DNA of 64,000 nt from Caldifarciminota bacterium (GTDB lineage Bacteria; Hydrothermota; UBA3073; JACQXS01; JAGMCI01): contig JAGMCI010000008.1 in NCBI GenBank assembly GCA_023129325.1, forward strand, positions 34,429-98,428, written 5' to 3'. Shown one piece after another: positions 49,605-58,888 of the stretch (positions are counted from its first letter, which is position 1; each line of letters starts with the position of its first letter). Below the pieces are notes generated by a model. It was not told where the DNA came from. It ran no database searches and saw only the letters and a list, made by a program, of their open reading frames with translations. The translations under genes and the position numbers were made by a program.

Positions 49605-49737
49605 GAAAACACGAAAGAACGAAAGCACGAAACACTGATTACACCGATTTTCATAGATTACACAGATTTTAATCCGTGAAATCTGTGGCATCCGTGGACA
49701 AGTTTTTTTATTCATGAAATTCGTGGTTGCTTTTTGC
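49605..49737. repeat. CACGAAAGAACGAAAGCACG / CACAGATT hairpin before dxs
   Basis: cacgaaaacacgaaagaacgaaagcacgaaacactgattacaccgattttcatagattacacagattttaatccgtgaaatctgtggcatccgtgg ... ttcatgaaattcgtggttgc; several complementary blocks. Confidence 0.7.
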
Positions 49738-49738
49738 T

Positions 49739-49768
49739 TGACAAAGAGGGTAAATTAGAGTATTATTT
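49739..49768 (+). promoter_or_regulatory. dxs promoter
   Basis: TTGACA 49739-49744, TATTAT 49763-49768; a ttctgaaccaagttcagaa hairpin lies between the promoter and the start. Confidence 0.5.
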
Positions 49769-49795
49769 AAAAACAGATTCTGAACCAAGTTCAGA

Positions 49796-51715
49796 ATGAC
49801 ACTTTCAGAAGAGATGGGGATTCTTGAGCAAATTAATTCACCAAAGGATATTAAGGGTTTATCTATTGATAAGCTCCAAGAGTTAGCTCATGAGATTCGT
49901 GAGGAGATAATTAAAGTTGTCTCTGATACTGGTGGTCATATTGCTCCAAGTCTCGGTGTAGTTGAACTGACACTTGCATTACATTATGTATTTGATACTC
50001 CAAGAGATAAGATAATCTGGGATGTAGGGCATCAATCTTATGCCCATAAATTGCTGACCGGGAGACGGAAAAGTTTTCATACTCTCCGAACCTATGGAGG
50101 AATATCAGGTTTTCCAAGAATAAAGGAAAGTGAATACGATGTCTTTGGCACGGGGCATTCTTCAACTGCTATATCTGCTGGTCTTGGCATGGCTGTGGCA
50201 AGAGATTTAAATAAGAAAAAATTTAAAATAATAGCTGTCGTTGGTGATGGCAGTTTGACTGCTGGCATATCATACGAAGGGCTTAATCAAACTGGCTTTA
50301 TGCGCAAGGATATGATTGTGGTGCTTAATGATAATGGGATGTCAATATCAAAAAATGTCGGTGGACTTGCACGGTACTTAAATAAAATTGTTATGACCCC
50401 GGCTTATACTTCTTTGAAAGGCGATGTCTGGGACCTTCTTGGCAAACTTCCTCGCGATTTAAGCTATAAAGCCAGGAGGGCAGTTAAGAAATTAAAGGAA
50501 GGTTTAAAGAGCTTTGTTGTTCCCACTGTCTTTTTTGAAGAGCTTGGATTGGGGTATATTGGCCCACTTGATGGGCATGACCTTAAAATTTTAATTGAAA
50601 ACTTTAAATATGCAAAGAAATTAAAAGAGCCTGTCCTTATTCATGCAATTACTGAAAAAGGGCGTGGCTATGAGCCTGCTGTAAATAATCCATCCAAGTT
50701 TCATGGTCTTGGCTCCTTTGATAAAATAACCGGGGAACCTGTTAAAAAAGGCACCCTCCCTACCTATAGTGAGGTTTTTGGCGATACTCTTATTGAGCTT
50801 GCTAAAAATGATAAAAGAATTGTTGCTATAACTGCGGCTATGCCTGATGGCACAGGGCTTTCTAAATTCAAAGATGCTTTTCCAGATAGATTTTTTGATG
50901 TCGGGATAGCAGAACAACATGCGGTTACTTTTTCGGCTGGACTTGCCTTGCAAGGCTTAAAGCCAGTTTGTGCCATATATTCAACTTTCTTACAACGGGG
51001 TTTTGACCAGGTGCTTCACGATGTTTGTCTGCAAAAGATACCAGTTGTTTTTGCAATTGACCGTGCAGGGATAGTAGGTGAAGATGGGCCAACTCATCAA
51101 GGGACATTTGACTTGTCTTATCTTAACTGTATTCCTGACATAGTAATAGGAGCACCATCAGATAAAAATGAGTTCCGCTCAATGTTATACACAGCAGTTA
51201 ATTATGAAAAGGGACCTATAGCTATAAGGTATCCAAAAGGCAGTGTTGAAGTAAGAAGTGGGAAGTGGGAAGTGGGAAGTGGTGTTAATCAAAAATCTTT
51301 GTCAAAAATTAAGATTGGAAAAGCTAAAATCTTAAGGGAAGGAAGAGATGGGGTAATTTTAGCCATAGGTTCAATGGTATACCCTGCATTAGAAGCCGCT
51401 GGGGAATTGGAAAATGAAGGACTTAAAATTGGAGTTGTGGACTTCAGATTTATAAAACCACTGGATACAGAACTGCTTAACTCTTTGAAAAGCAAAAAAA
51501 TTATCACTATTGAAGAGAATACTTTATCAGGAGGTTTTGGTTCAGCAGTCCTTGAATTCTTTAATAGGCAAGGCAGTAAGGTAAATCTTCTTCGTATTGG
51601 ACTCCCTGACCAATTTATTGAACATGGCTCAAGAAATTTATTGCTTGAAAAGTATGGGTTAGTTCCTTCTAAAATAAAACAAAGAGTGAAAGAGTTTCTT
51701 CATAGTAGTAAGTAG
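49796..51715 (+). CDS. dxs: 1-deoxy-D-xylulose-5-phosphate synthase
   Basis: 639 residues (633 if the second ATG at 49814, MGILEQINSP, is used, which fits the family better). TPP enzyme making DXP for MEP-pathway isoprenoids. Motifs SDTGGHIAPSLGVVELTLALH, VGDGSLTAGISYEGLNQ, DRAGIVGEDGPTHQG and VEENTLSGGFGSAVLE-like. Between AIRYPKGSVE and KIGKAKILREG, where the C-terminal domain begins, about 10 residues (VRSGKWEVGSG) are read from a GAAGTGGGAAGTGGGAAGTG tandem repeat (51247-51283) also found at the window's right end. Confidence 0.95.
   Translation: MTLSEEMGILEQINSPKDIKGLSIDKLQELAHEIREEIIKVVSDTGGHIAPSLGVVELTLALHYVFDTPRDKIIWDVGHQSYAHKLLTGRRKSFHTLRTYGGISGFPRIKESEYDVFGTGHSSTAISAGLGMAVARDLNKKKFKIIAVVGDGSLTAGISYEGLNQTGFMRKDMIVVLNDNGMSISKNVGGLARYLNKIVMTPAYTSLKGDVWDLLGKLPRDLSYKARRAVKKLKEGLKSFVVPTVFFEELGLGYIGPLDGHDLKILIENFKYAKKLKEPVLIHAITEKGRGYEPAVNNPSKFHGLGSFDKITGEPVKKGTLPTYSEVFGDTLIELAKNDKRIVAITAAMPDGTGLSKFKDAFPDRFFDVGIAEQHAVTFSAGLALQGLKPVCAIYSTFLQRGFDQVLHDVCLQKIPVVFAIDRAGIVGEDGPTHQGTFDLSYLNCIPDIVIGAPSDKNEFRSMLYTAVNYEKGPIAIRYPKGSVEVRSGKWEVGSGVNQKSLSKIKIGKAKILREGRDGVILAIGSMVYPALEAAGELENEGLKIGVVDFRFIKPLDTELLNSLKSKKIITIEENTLSGGFGSAVLEFFNRQGSKVNLLRIGLPDQFIEHGSRNLLLEKYGLVPSKIKQRVKEFLHSSK
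51247..51283. repeat. GAAGTGG heptad tandem repeat, in frame in dxs
   Basis: Five imperfect 7-nt units (gaagtaa gaagtgg gaagtgg gaagtgg gaagtgg). Same motif at 63965-64000. Confidence 0.85.
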
Positions 51716-51735
51716 TCAGTAGATAGTAGTCAGGT

Positions 51736-54405
51736 ATGTTATTTTTTTCAATTCTTTTAATTGTCCTTCCTTTGCATAGTTCATTCCTACCTTCAATTGA
51801 AGATACTATTATTCCACAGAAATGGTTATATGTTGGGCCATTTTCTGTAGGTGCAAGGGAAGGAGTTATTGGAGTTTTAGATTCAGTTAGGGGTTTTATT
51901 CCAAAAGAAGGAGATAAACTCCCAAGCATTTTAGCTCAAGGTGGTGAAGTTTGTTGGAAATCCACTAAAGTTGATTCTCTGGGTAAAGTTAACTTAAAAT
52001 ATGAAAATGTATGGTGGGATACTTTACAAGATATTTATGGGATTGCAGGTCTAATAGGAGCAAGTTATGCCTGGACTTCTTTTCAAAACACCCGCCTGCC
52101 GGATGTCGGGCAGGAAGGCAAAAGAAGGGCAATTGTGATTGCAAAACATATAGGAAGTTTTAGATTAAATGATAAAGTATATTTAGGCGCTCCATACAGT
52201 CGTGGATATATGAGAATTCCTGTAGTCCTTGAGGATGGTGAAAATAGAGTCTTTTTCAGAGTAAGTGGATTTGGGGACCACTGGTTCAGCTTTAAGATTA
52301 TTCCTGTATCAAGTCCTATACTGATTATTGATGAACCCACACTTCCTGATATAGTTGAGGGAAAACCACTCTCATCATTTGCAGGAATAACTCTACTTAA
52401 TACTACCACAAAGAGACTTAATGGAGTGGAGCTTATAATTGGGTCGGACAGGGACCCCGTCAAATCGGGATTTCGCAAGCTCAACAAGCCCTGTCCCTAC
52501 TTTAAGAAGTATAAAAAAATAGTTAATAATCTCCATCCTCTTTGTGTAAAAAAAATACCTATTAAAATTGAAAGCAATAGTCCCGATAAATCGGAATACT
52601 CCAAAGATGAAATCTGGCTTCCTGTAAAAATATCTCTTAATGGAGAAATATATAAAGACAGTTTAAAATTAAGGGTGAGAGAAAAAGGGGAATCTTATAA
52701 GATTACTTTTCTTTCCAAAATAGATAATTCAGTTCAGTATTTTTCTGTCCTTCCGCCTTCAAATTTTAAATCAGACCAAGAACCCGCCTCCCAATCCGCC
52801 TCAGGCGGAGGAGCGGCGGGCAGGTATGCCTTAATTCTAACACTTCACGGAGCCAGCGTAGAGGCACAGGGGCAGGTAGATTGCTATACACCAAAGGATT
52901 GGGCATATGTTGTGGCTCCCACTAACAGGAGACCTTTTGGCTTTGATTGGCAGGATTGGGGAAGATTGGATTTTCTGGAGGTATTAGAAGAAGCGAAAAA
53001 GAGATTTCCGATAGATGAAAACAGAATATATCTTACGGGACACTCAATGGGAGGTCATGGTGTATGGCATATTGGAATTTCTTATCCTGATTTGTTTGCG
53101 GCAATTGCTCCATCAGCAGGATGGACCTGCTTTCAACTCTATATTCCATGGTTTTTACAGAAAAGCGAATTATTTTCTCATCCATCACAACTTGCATATC
53201 GGGATATGGTTTTGAGGGAAGATGTAGTTCCTGTGTTTTTAGAAAATGCCTTAAACCTTCCAATTTTTGTCTTGCAGGGAGGGGCTGATGACAATGTTCC
53301 TCCAATTCAAGCAAGGATGTTTGTAAGATATTTAAAAGATTTATCCGCCTCAGGCGGATATGAGGTTAAATATATGGAAGTGCCCGAAAAAGGACATTGG
53401 TGGGATGAAGAAGATATTGAAGGAGTTGCCTGTGTTGACCATCCAGAGCTTATGAACTTTTTAAAAGAACATACAAGGAATCCATATCCAAAACATATAA
53501 TTTTTAAAACTACAGACCTTGGTTTAAACAATAAGAGTTACTGGGTAAAAATTGATGAACAAGAAAGATTGTATCAGGATTCAAGAATTGAGACTTGGGT
53601 TAAAGAAGATAGTATTTATGTTTCAACTGAAAATATTAAAGGTTTTACTTTAACACTTTCACCAAAACTTTTGGGATTTTGGAAAATAACTTTTGTTATA
53701 AATGGGAAATTATTACATCGTTCTTTTAAAGTAGCCGAACCCTTCAGGGTTCGTGAAATTTCTTTTCGCAAGAAAAGAGGGAAATTTGTTTTTGGTGACT
53801 CTAAACACAAGAGATTACACAAAACACCCACTCTTTATGGTCCAATCAAGCAAGCTTACTTTTCTCCATTTGTTCTTGTTTATGGGACTCAAGCTGATTT
53901 TGACTTAAATCAACTCACCTATGAAGATGCTTGGGTTCAAGCCTGGCTCTGGTGGCGAAAAGCTAATGGAAGTGTAGAAATTTTGCCTGATACTGAAGTT
54001 ACGGCTGAGATAATAGAGAATTATAATTTAATCCTTTTTGGGGGTCCAGAGGTAAATCTTATAACAAGAAAAGTAAATTCTCACCTTCCAATTCACATTA
54101 GAGATGGTTATGTGTGGTTTGGGAGACAAAAATTAGAAGAAAAAGACCTTGCAATTGAAGAAATATATCCAAATCCCCTAAATCCGGAGAAATTTATACT
54201 TCTTTATGCAGGCAGTACAAGGGAAGCAGAAAAAATATCCGGCTTCTTTTCCACTTTATATTCTGGGGCAGGAGTTCCTGATTTTGTAATTTATGACAAA
54301 TCTGTTTCTAAAAAAGGATGGGCAGGAGCTAAGATAACTGGTTTTTTTGACCAAAACTGGAAACTTAATAAAAACTTATTTTATAGGATAGGAACAGACT
54401 ACTAA
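51736..54405 (+). CDS. Secreted prolyl-oligopeptidase-like alpha/beta hydrolase
   Basis: 889 residues with a short hydrophobic signal (MLFFSILLIVLPLHSSF). N-terminal beta-rich region; the hydrolase domain from about 370: LILTLHGASVE (oxyanion), RIYLTGHSMGGHGVW (Ser437), LQGGADDNVPPIQA (Asp), EVPEKGHWWDEED (His). Relatives are secreted peptidases or esterases. At least six palindromic or repeat blocks are read in frame: 52091-52114 (family C), 52446-52500 (E-like), 52581-52595 (D), 52783-52821 (B within C-like), 53344-53358 (B), 53730-53755 (F). All catalytic motifs stay intact. It follows dxs at 20 nt. Confidence 0.82.
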   Translation: MLFFSILLIVLPLHSSFLPSIEDTIIPQKWLYVGPFSVGAREGVIGVLDSVRGFIPKEGDKLPSILAQGGEVCWKSTKVDSLGKVNLKYENVWWDTLQDIYGIAGLIGASYAWTSFQNTRLPDVGQEGKRRAIVIAKHIGSFRLNDKVYLGAPYSRGYMRIPVVLEDGENRVFFRVSGFGDHWFSFKIIPVSSPILIIDEPTLPDIVEGKPLSSFAGITLLNTTTKRLNGVELIIGSDRDPVKSGFRKLNKPCPYFKKYKKIVNNLHPLCVKKIPIKIESNSPDKSEYSKDEIWLPVKISLNGEIYKDSLKLRVREKGESYKITFLSKIDNSVQYFSVLPPSNFKSDQEPASQSASGGGAAGRYALILTLHGASVEAQGQVDCYTPKDWAYVVAPTNRRPFGFDWQDWGRLDFLEVLEEAKKRFPIDENRIYLTGHSMGGHGVWHIGISYPDLFAAIAPSAGWTCFQLYIPWFLQKSELFSHPSQLAYRDMVLREDVVPVFLENALNLPIFVLQGGADDNVPPIQARMFVRYLKDLSASGGYEVKYMEVPEKGHWWDEEDIEGVACVDHPELMNFLKEHTRNPYPKHIIFKTTDLGLNNKSYWVKIDEQERLYQDSRIETWVKEDSIYVSTENIKGFTLTLSPKLLGFWKITFVINGKLLHRSFKVAEPFRVREISFRKKRGKFVFGDSKHKRLHKTPTLYGPIKQAYFSPFVLVYGTQADFDLNQLTYEDAWVQAWLWWRKANGSVEILPDTEVTAEIIENYNLILFGGPEVNLITRKVNSHLPIHIRDGYVWFGRQKLEEKDLAIEEIYPNPLNPEKFILLYAGSTREAEKISGFFSTLYSGAGVPDFVIYDKSVSKKGWAGAKITGFFDQNWKLNKNLFYRIGTDY
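52091..52114. repeat. Family C palindrome, in frame
   Basis: CCCGCCTGCC / GGGCAGG arms around GGATGTC; read as RLPDVGQ. Confidence 0.75.
52446..52500. repeat. Family E/D-like composite, in frame
   Basis: Outer arms GGACAGGG / CCCTGTCC enclose accccgtcaaatcgggatttcgc; read as DRDPVKSGFRKLNKPCP. Confidence 0.65.
52581..52595. repeat. Family D palindrome, in frame
   Basis: tcccgataaatcgga; read as SPDKS. Confidence 0.65.
52783..52821. repeat. Nested family B palindrome, in frame
   Basis: A perfect family B palindrome at 52795-52809 (SASGG) is nested in outer arms cccgcctcc / ggcggg (to 52821), just before the oxyanion strand YALILTLHG. Confidence 0.8.
53344..53358. repeat. Family B palindrome, in frame
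   Basis: Perfect tccgcctcaggcgga, SASGG again, between YLKDL and YEVKYME. Confidence 0.88.
53730..53755. repeat. Family F palindrome, in frame
   Basis: AGTAGC-CGAACCC-TTCA-GGGTTCG-T; read as VAEPFRVR. Confidence 0.75.
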
Positions 54406-54623
54406 TTATTTTCAATCCATAGATTTAAAGAAGTATCACGAATCAGGAGGAATTTAATTAAAGAAGATTTGATAAAGTTAAATTTTGGAGTATGATAAAT
54501 TAAAATGAGGAAATTTAAGGGAAATGTTAAAAATGAATCATAAATATGGGCTCTGTCCCTATGTTTGCTCCTATGTTTGCTATGTTCATAACAAAGAAAG
54601 CGATAGTTTTGCATTAAAAACTA
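54406..54623. other. Spacer, no gene seen
   Basis: AT-rich, without the CACAGATT-type repeats of other spacers. The only structure noticed is a short direct repeat, ctatgtttgct, at 54559 and 54572. Confidence 0.5.
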
Positions 54624-54651
54624 TTGACAAATAACAGAAGGAGAGTATTGT
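54624..54651 (+). promoter_or_regulatory. Promoter of the first tandem paralogue (leaderless geometry)
   Basis: TTGACA, 16 nt, TATTGT, 6 nt, ATG 54658. Confidence 0.6.
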
Positions 54652-54657
54652 TATAGT

Positions 54658-56664
54658 ATGATGTGGTTTCTTATAGCTCTCTTGGCCTATCCTTTTAAAG
54701 AAGGGTTTTATAGGGCTGGAGTGCCTTATGAGATAGAAAGGAGAGATAGAGAGAAAGTTATAATTTATGAAGGTGAGTCGGTTTTGCCTGCTTGTAGAAA
54801 ATACCCTTTACCACCTTCAGTGACAGATTCAATATGGTATGATGATGGAGAATCAGGGGGGGGGCTTGCTTTAGGTGCATGTAGGGCAGTTAGATTTACT
54901 CCTCCTTTTTATCCCTTTAAGGTTGATGGAACTAAATATTGTCTACATCCTACAGGGTCTGAAAACCCTCATATATTACATTTTTATCAAGGCGACAGCG
55001 GTGGAGCACCTGATTCGATCCCTGTAGATTTGATTACTCCAATTATAAAAAGTGGATTATCTGAAGGCTGGCATTATGAGGACATTTTAGATTCGGAAGC
55101 AGTTATTACTTCAGGTGACTTGTATGTAGCCATTGCATCCGTTCCTGATTCCCCTCGCCCAGCCATAATATATGATGCTGGCCCTTCTCATATTTATGAC
55201 CGGTATTGGAAATGTGACGAAACAGAACCACCATTTCATTGGTATGAGATGGCTGCATTTACTCTGTTGATTCGTGCCTATGGTGAGATTGCCTATCATA
55301 CAGATTATAATGTGCAGCCCTTAAAAATTGTTTATCCCACTGGCTGGGATTATCCTGATTCAGAGGTTGTGCCTCAAGTCATAGTCAGAAATTTTGGAGA
55401 TTCAAGTGCCACAAACTTTAATGTAATATATAGGATTGACTCATCTGGTATTCCAGTTTATAATGAAACTCAAACTGTAACAAAAGTCCTTGAGCCACTT
55501 ATAGATACTGTTTTTATTACTTTTCCCTCCTGGACTACAGGGCAGGAGGATAATATTTATGATATATCTTTTTATACAAGCTGGTTTCTTGATACTTTAA
55601 ATGAATATGATACTTTAAAGATGAGAGATACTACGAAGTATTTAGTGAAGGTAGGCGAGTTAGAACCAGATTCTATAGCTCAATTCTATAGCGAAGGGCT
55701 TACCTGGGATGGAACTCATTTCTGGAGATTGGTTGTATGGGATATGGGTGAGTATTATTTAACAAAAGTCTACAAGATAGACTCAATTACAGCTCATGTG
55801 GATACTTCTTTTTGGGCACCGTGTAATACGGCTACTGCAATTGCATATGCGTTAGGAGATTTATGGATAGTAGGGGATGATACACGAAAGATACATAGAC
55901 TTCACAGGGATGGCGAACTGGTAAATGAATATCCCCTTATTCCTCAAGGATGGTCACAAGCATTACTCTGGGACGAAGATTTAGGTAAATTTTTATATTT
56001 TGCAGCAGAAGAAAGAGATAGCGGATATTTATATATCTTAGATACCCTATGTAATATAGTGGATAGTACATTCACAGGAGGGATGATAGATTTTGCTTCC
56101 GACGGAGCCTATATCTCTGCTAATAAAACAATATGGCTACCTGAGAATTATCCAACAAATCTTATAAAAAAATTCGTGCTCGAAGACAATAAGTTGATTT
56201 GGAAAAACCAATACGATGTATCACAAAGTTTCCCTCCAGATGGCTATGGTGACTGTGTCTCTGCAATAAGTTTTGATGGACAATACCTATGGATGGGTGG
56301 CTGGAATGGTAAAAAACTTAGAAAGTATAAAATATATGGAGTGCAAGGGATAGAAGAGTCAGATGGCAGAAGTCAGATAACAGATGTCAGATTGCTTCAA
56401 AATTACCCTAATCCCTTTAGTCAGAAGACAGAAATTAGATATCAGATAGCAGATGTGAATAAAGCCTCTTTAAGGATTTATGATTTAGCTGGAAGATTAG
56501 TCAAATCTTTTCCACTCGTCACTAATCACTTATCACTAACCACTGCTGTTTCGTGGGATGGGAGAGATAATAATGGGGAAAAAGTGGCAAGTGGGGTTTA
56601 TTTTTATAAGTTAAGAGTAGGAGAAAAACAAACAATAACAAAAAAGGCAATACTCTTGAGATGA
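54658..56664 (+). CDS. Secreted CARDB/propeller protein with sorting tail, copy 1
   Basis: 668 residues. Short signal-like N-terminus, a beta domain (CRKYPLPPSVTDSIWYDDGE), a CARDB-like domain (about 215-330: LKIVYPTGWDYPDSEVVPQVIVRNFGDSS), a propeller-like region (about 345-560, W-DG-x-x-W repeats), and a sorting tail with LLQNYPNPFSQKTE, LRIYDLAGRLVKS, GVYFYKLRVGE. The tail loop before VSWDGRD is replaced by LVTNHLSLTTA, read from a CACTAATCACTTATCACTAACC repeat, and the linker SDGRSQITDVR comes from a cagaagtcagataacagatgtcag repeat. Paralogue of the next gene; substrate or binding partner unknown. Confidence 0.8.
   Translation: MMWFLIALLAYPFKEGFYRAGVPYEIERRDREKVIIYEGESVLPACRKYPLPPSVTDSIWYDDGESGGGLALGACRAVRFTPPFYPFKVDGTKYCLHPTGSENPHILHFYQGDSGGAPDSIPVDLITPIIKSGLSEGWHYEDILDSEAVITSGDLYVAIASVPDSPRPAIIYDAGPSHIYDRYWKCDETEPPFHWYEMAAFTLLIRAYGEIAYHTDYNVQPLKIVYPTGWDYPDSEVVPQVIVRNFGDSSATNFNVIYRIDSSGIPVYNETQTVTKVLEPLIDTVFITFPSWTTGQEDNIYDISFYTSWFLDTLNEYDTLKMRDTTKYLVKVGELEPDSIAQFYSEGLTWDGTHFWRLVVWDMGEYYLTKVYKIDSITAHVDTSFWAPCNTATAIAYALGDLWIVGDDTRKIHRLHRDGELVNEYPLIPQGWSQALLWDEDLGKFLYFAAEERDSGYLYILDTLCNIVDSTFTGGMIDFASDGAYISANKTIWLPENYPTNLIKKFVLEDNKLIWKNQYDVSQSFPPDGYGDCVSAISFDGQYLWMGGWNGKKLRKYKIYGVQGIEESDGRSQITDVRLLQNYPNPFSQKTEIRYQIADVNKASLRIYDLAGRLVKSFPLVTNHLSLTTAVSWDGRDNNGEKVASGVYFYKLRVGEKQTITKKAILLR
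56515..56548. repeat. CACTAATCACTTATC-type repeat in a sorting tail
   Basis: ctcgtcactaatcacttatcactaaccactg; also at 58653-58685 in the paralogue, and as its complement at 7610-7665 between tRNA genes. Confidence 0.8.
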
Positions 56665-56758
56665 AACCACAGATTGGACAGATTAAACGGATTAAGGAAG
56701 TAAAGAGAAATCTGTTAAATCCGTGTCTATCCGTGGTTCTATGTAAAAAACAAAGTAA
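56665..56758. repeat. CACAGATTGGACAGATTAAACGGATT hairpin
   Basis: aaccacagattggacagattaaacggatt / aaatctgttaaatccgtgtctatccgtggtt; complementary arms in the spacer between the two paralogues. Confidence 0.75.
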
Positions 56759-56787
56759 TTGACAAATTGGAGAAAAAGGGATATATT
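56759..56787 (+). promoter_or_regulatory. Promoter of the second tandem paralogue
   Basis: TTGACA, 17 nt, TATATT, 8 nt, ATG 56796. Confidence 0.6.
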
Positions 56788-56795
56788 AAAATAAG

Positions 56796-58802
56796 ATGAT
56801 AGAGCTTTTGATATTTACATTGTTAGTAAATAGCAATCCTTTTGGAAAAGGGAGTTATAGGGCTGGAGCGTCGCATCAGATAGAGGAAGAGATAAGAGAT
56901 AGAGAGAGGATTATAATTTATGAAGGTGGGTCGGTTTTGCCTACTTGTAGAAAATACCCTTTGCCTCCATCAGTGACAGATTCAATATGGTATGATGATG
57001 GAGAGTTAGGGGGGGGGATGAGCCTACCTGCTCCTGCTCGGATGGCAGTTAGATTTACCCCTCCATTTTATCCTTTCAAGTTTGATGGAATAAGATATTG
57101 TCTCCATCCTGCAATACCGGAAGCTACTCATATACTGCATTTTTATCAAGGCGACAGCGGTGGAGCACCTGATTCGATCCCTGTAGATTTGATTACTCCA
57201 ATTACACAAAATGGATTATCAGAAGGATGGCAGTATATAGATATTTCAGATTCAAATATAGTGATAACTTTTGGAGATCTATATGGTGTTATTGAATTTA
57301 TTGAATCTGGTCCATCAATAGGGCTCGATACCGATCCTTCACATATCTATGATCGATATTGGGATTGCTTTCAAGCAAGTCCTCCATTTGACTGGGAGAT
57401 GCCACCTGCAGAGACTCCACTAATTCGTGCCTATGGTGAAATTGCCTATCATACGGATTACAATGTGCAGCCTCTTAAAATTGTTTATCCCACTGGCTGG
57501 GATTATCCTGATTCACAGGTTGTGCCTCAGGTCATAGTCAGAAATTTTGGTGATTCAAGTGCTACAAACTTCAATGTAATATGTAGAATAGATTCATCTG
57601 GTAATACAGTTTATAATGAAACTCAAACTGTAACAAAAGTCCTTGAGCCACTTACAGATACTGTTTTTATTACTTTCCCCTCCTGGACTACAGGGCAGGA
57701 GGATAATATTTATGATATATCTTTTTATACAAGCTGGTTTCTTGATACTTTAAATGAATATGATACTTTAAAGATGAGAGATACTACCAAGTATTTGGTG
57801 AAGGCAGGTGAGATATATGCTCCTTTAAGGTGGTGGCCTGAGGATATGATATGGGATGGCACATATATAAGACGAATTAGAGTAGAAGACCTATGGCCCC
57901 CTCATGGTTATTATTTAACTAAGATATTTACTGTAGATGTGGTAGCTGGCACCTTAATTGATTCCTTTATTACTCCAGGGAAAACTGGACGAGGACTTGC
58001 CTTTGGCGGAGGAGATTTATGGCTTGTTACCGATGTCCCTCAACGAATCTACCAGCTGAGTTTGGAAGGAGCTATTATTGATTCTTTTGCTAAACCTGGC
58101 AATTATCCCCGTGGCTTATGCTGGGATGATTCCTTTGGGTGTCTCTGGTTATTTGATACAAGAGGTGAAGTAAATAAAGGGGTTTTATATAAACTTGATA
58201 CATTGGGTAATGTCCTGGATAGTATTGAAACAAAAGATAAGATAAGCTGGTGTGTTACTGCTCACTGGTTAGGCGAGAACAACACTGTCTGGGTTGGACA
58301 GGATGCACCATCAAATATAGTTAAGAAATTTCGGATAAAAGGAGATTCTTTAGAGCTGGTAAATCAATATGATATTAAAAATGATGTTCCTGGTTTTCCT
58401 ACGGGAATTTGTTTTGATGGAACACATCTATGGATGGGGACTGAGGATGATGATACTCTCCGAAAGTTTGCAATATATGGTGTGAACGCAGTAGAAGAGG
58501 AATTACCTGGTAAAAAGCAAATTGCAAAATTATTTCAAAATTATCCTAATCCGTTTGTGAGAAAGACCGTTATTCGTTATACCTGCCCGTGTCCGTGCAA
58601 AGTCTCACTCAAGATTTACGATGTGGCAGGAAGATTAGTCAAATCTTTTCAACTCGTCACTAATCACTTATCACTAACCACTGCCGTTTCATGGGATGGA
58701 AGAGATGAAAGTGGGGAAAAAGTGGCAAGTGGGGTTTACTTTTATAAGTTAAGAGTAGGAGAAAAACAAACAATAACAAAAAAGGCAATAGTTTTAAGAT
58801 AA
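56796..58802 (+). CDS. Secreted CARDB/propeller protein with sorting tail, copy 2
   Basis: Same length (668) and same domain order as its upstream neighbour, with near-identical stretches in the CARDB domain (IVYPTGWDYPDSQVVPQVI, TSWFLDTLNEYDTLKMRDT) and the tail, but a divergent propeller region (about 345-560). Tandem duplication with diversification of the propeller, or gene conversion of the shared parts. The tail again carries LVTNHLSLTTA from the CACTAATCAC repeat, so that insertion predates the duplication or was copied. It has its own promoter. Confidence 0.8.
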   Translation: MIELLIFTLLVNSNPFGKGSYRAGASHQIEEEIRDRERIIIYEGGSVLPTCRKYPLPPSVTDSIWYDDGELGGGMSLPAPARMAVRFTPPFYPFKFDGIRYCLHPAIPEATHILHFYQGDSGGAPDSIPVDLITPITQNGLSEGWQYIDISDSNIVITFGDLYGVIEFIESGPSIGLDTDPSHIYDRYWDCFQASPPFDWEMPPAETPLIRAYGEIAYHTDYNVQPLKIVYPTGWDYPDSQVVPQVIVRNFGDSSATNFNVICRIDSSGNTVYNETQTVTKVLEPLTDTVFITFPSWTTGQEDNIYDISFYTSWFLDTLNEYDTLKMRDTTKYLVKAGEIYAPLRWWPEDMIWDGTYIRRIRVEDLWPPHGYYLTKIFTVDVVAGTLIDSFITPGKTGRGLAFGGGDLWLVTDVPQRIYQLSLEGAIIDSFAKPGNYPRGLCWDDSFGCLWLFDTRGEVNKGVLYKLDTLGNVLDSIETKDKISWCVTAHWLGENNTVWVGQDAPSNIVKKFRIKGDSLELVNQYDIKNDVPGFPTGICFDGTHLWMGTEDDDTLRKFAIYGVNAVEEELPGKKQIAKLFQNYPNPFVRKTVIRYTCPCPCKVSLKIYDVAGRLVKSFQLVTNHLSLTTAVSWDGRDESGEKVASGVYFYKLRVGEKQTITKKAIVLR

Positions 58803-58876
58803 AACGAAGCCACAGATTTCACAGATTTATTATCCGTGTAATTCAGTGTTCTTATCCGTGTTCATCCGTGGTTTAA
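58803..58876. repeat. CACAGATTTCACAGATTT hairpin
   Basis: agccacagatttcacagattt / tatccgtgtaattcagtgttcttatccgtgttcatccgtggttt. Confidence 0.7.
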
Positions 58877-58888
58877 GGGAGGTGTGAG

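Noticed and set aside
54402..54614. 70-codon open frame on the minus strand
   Set aside because: No start signal or family, AT-rich spacer.
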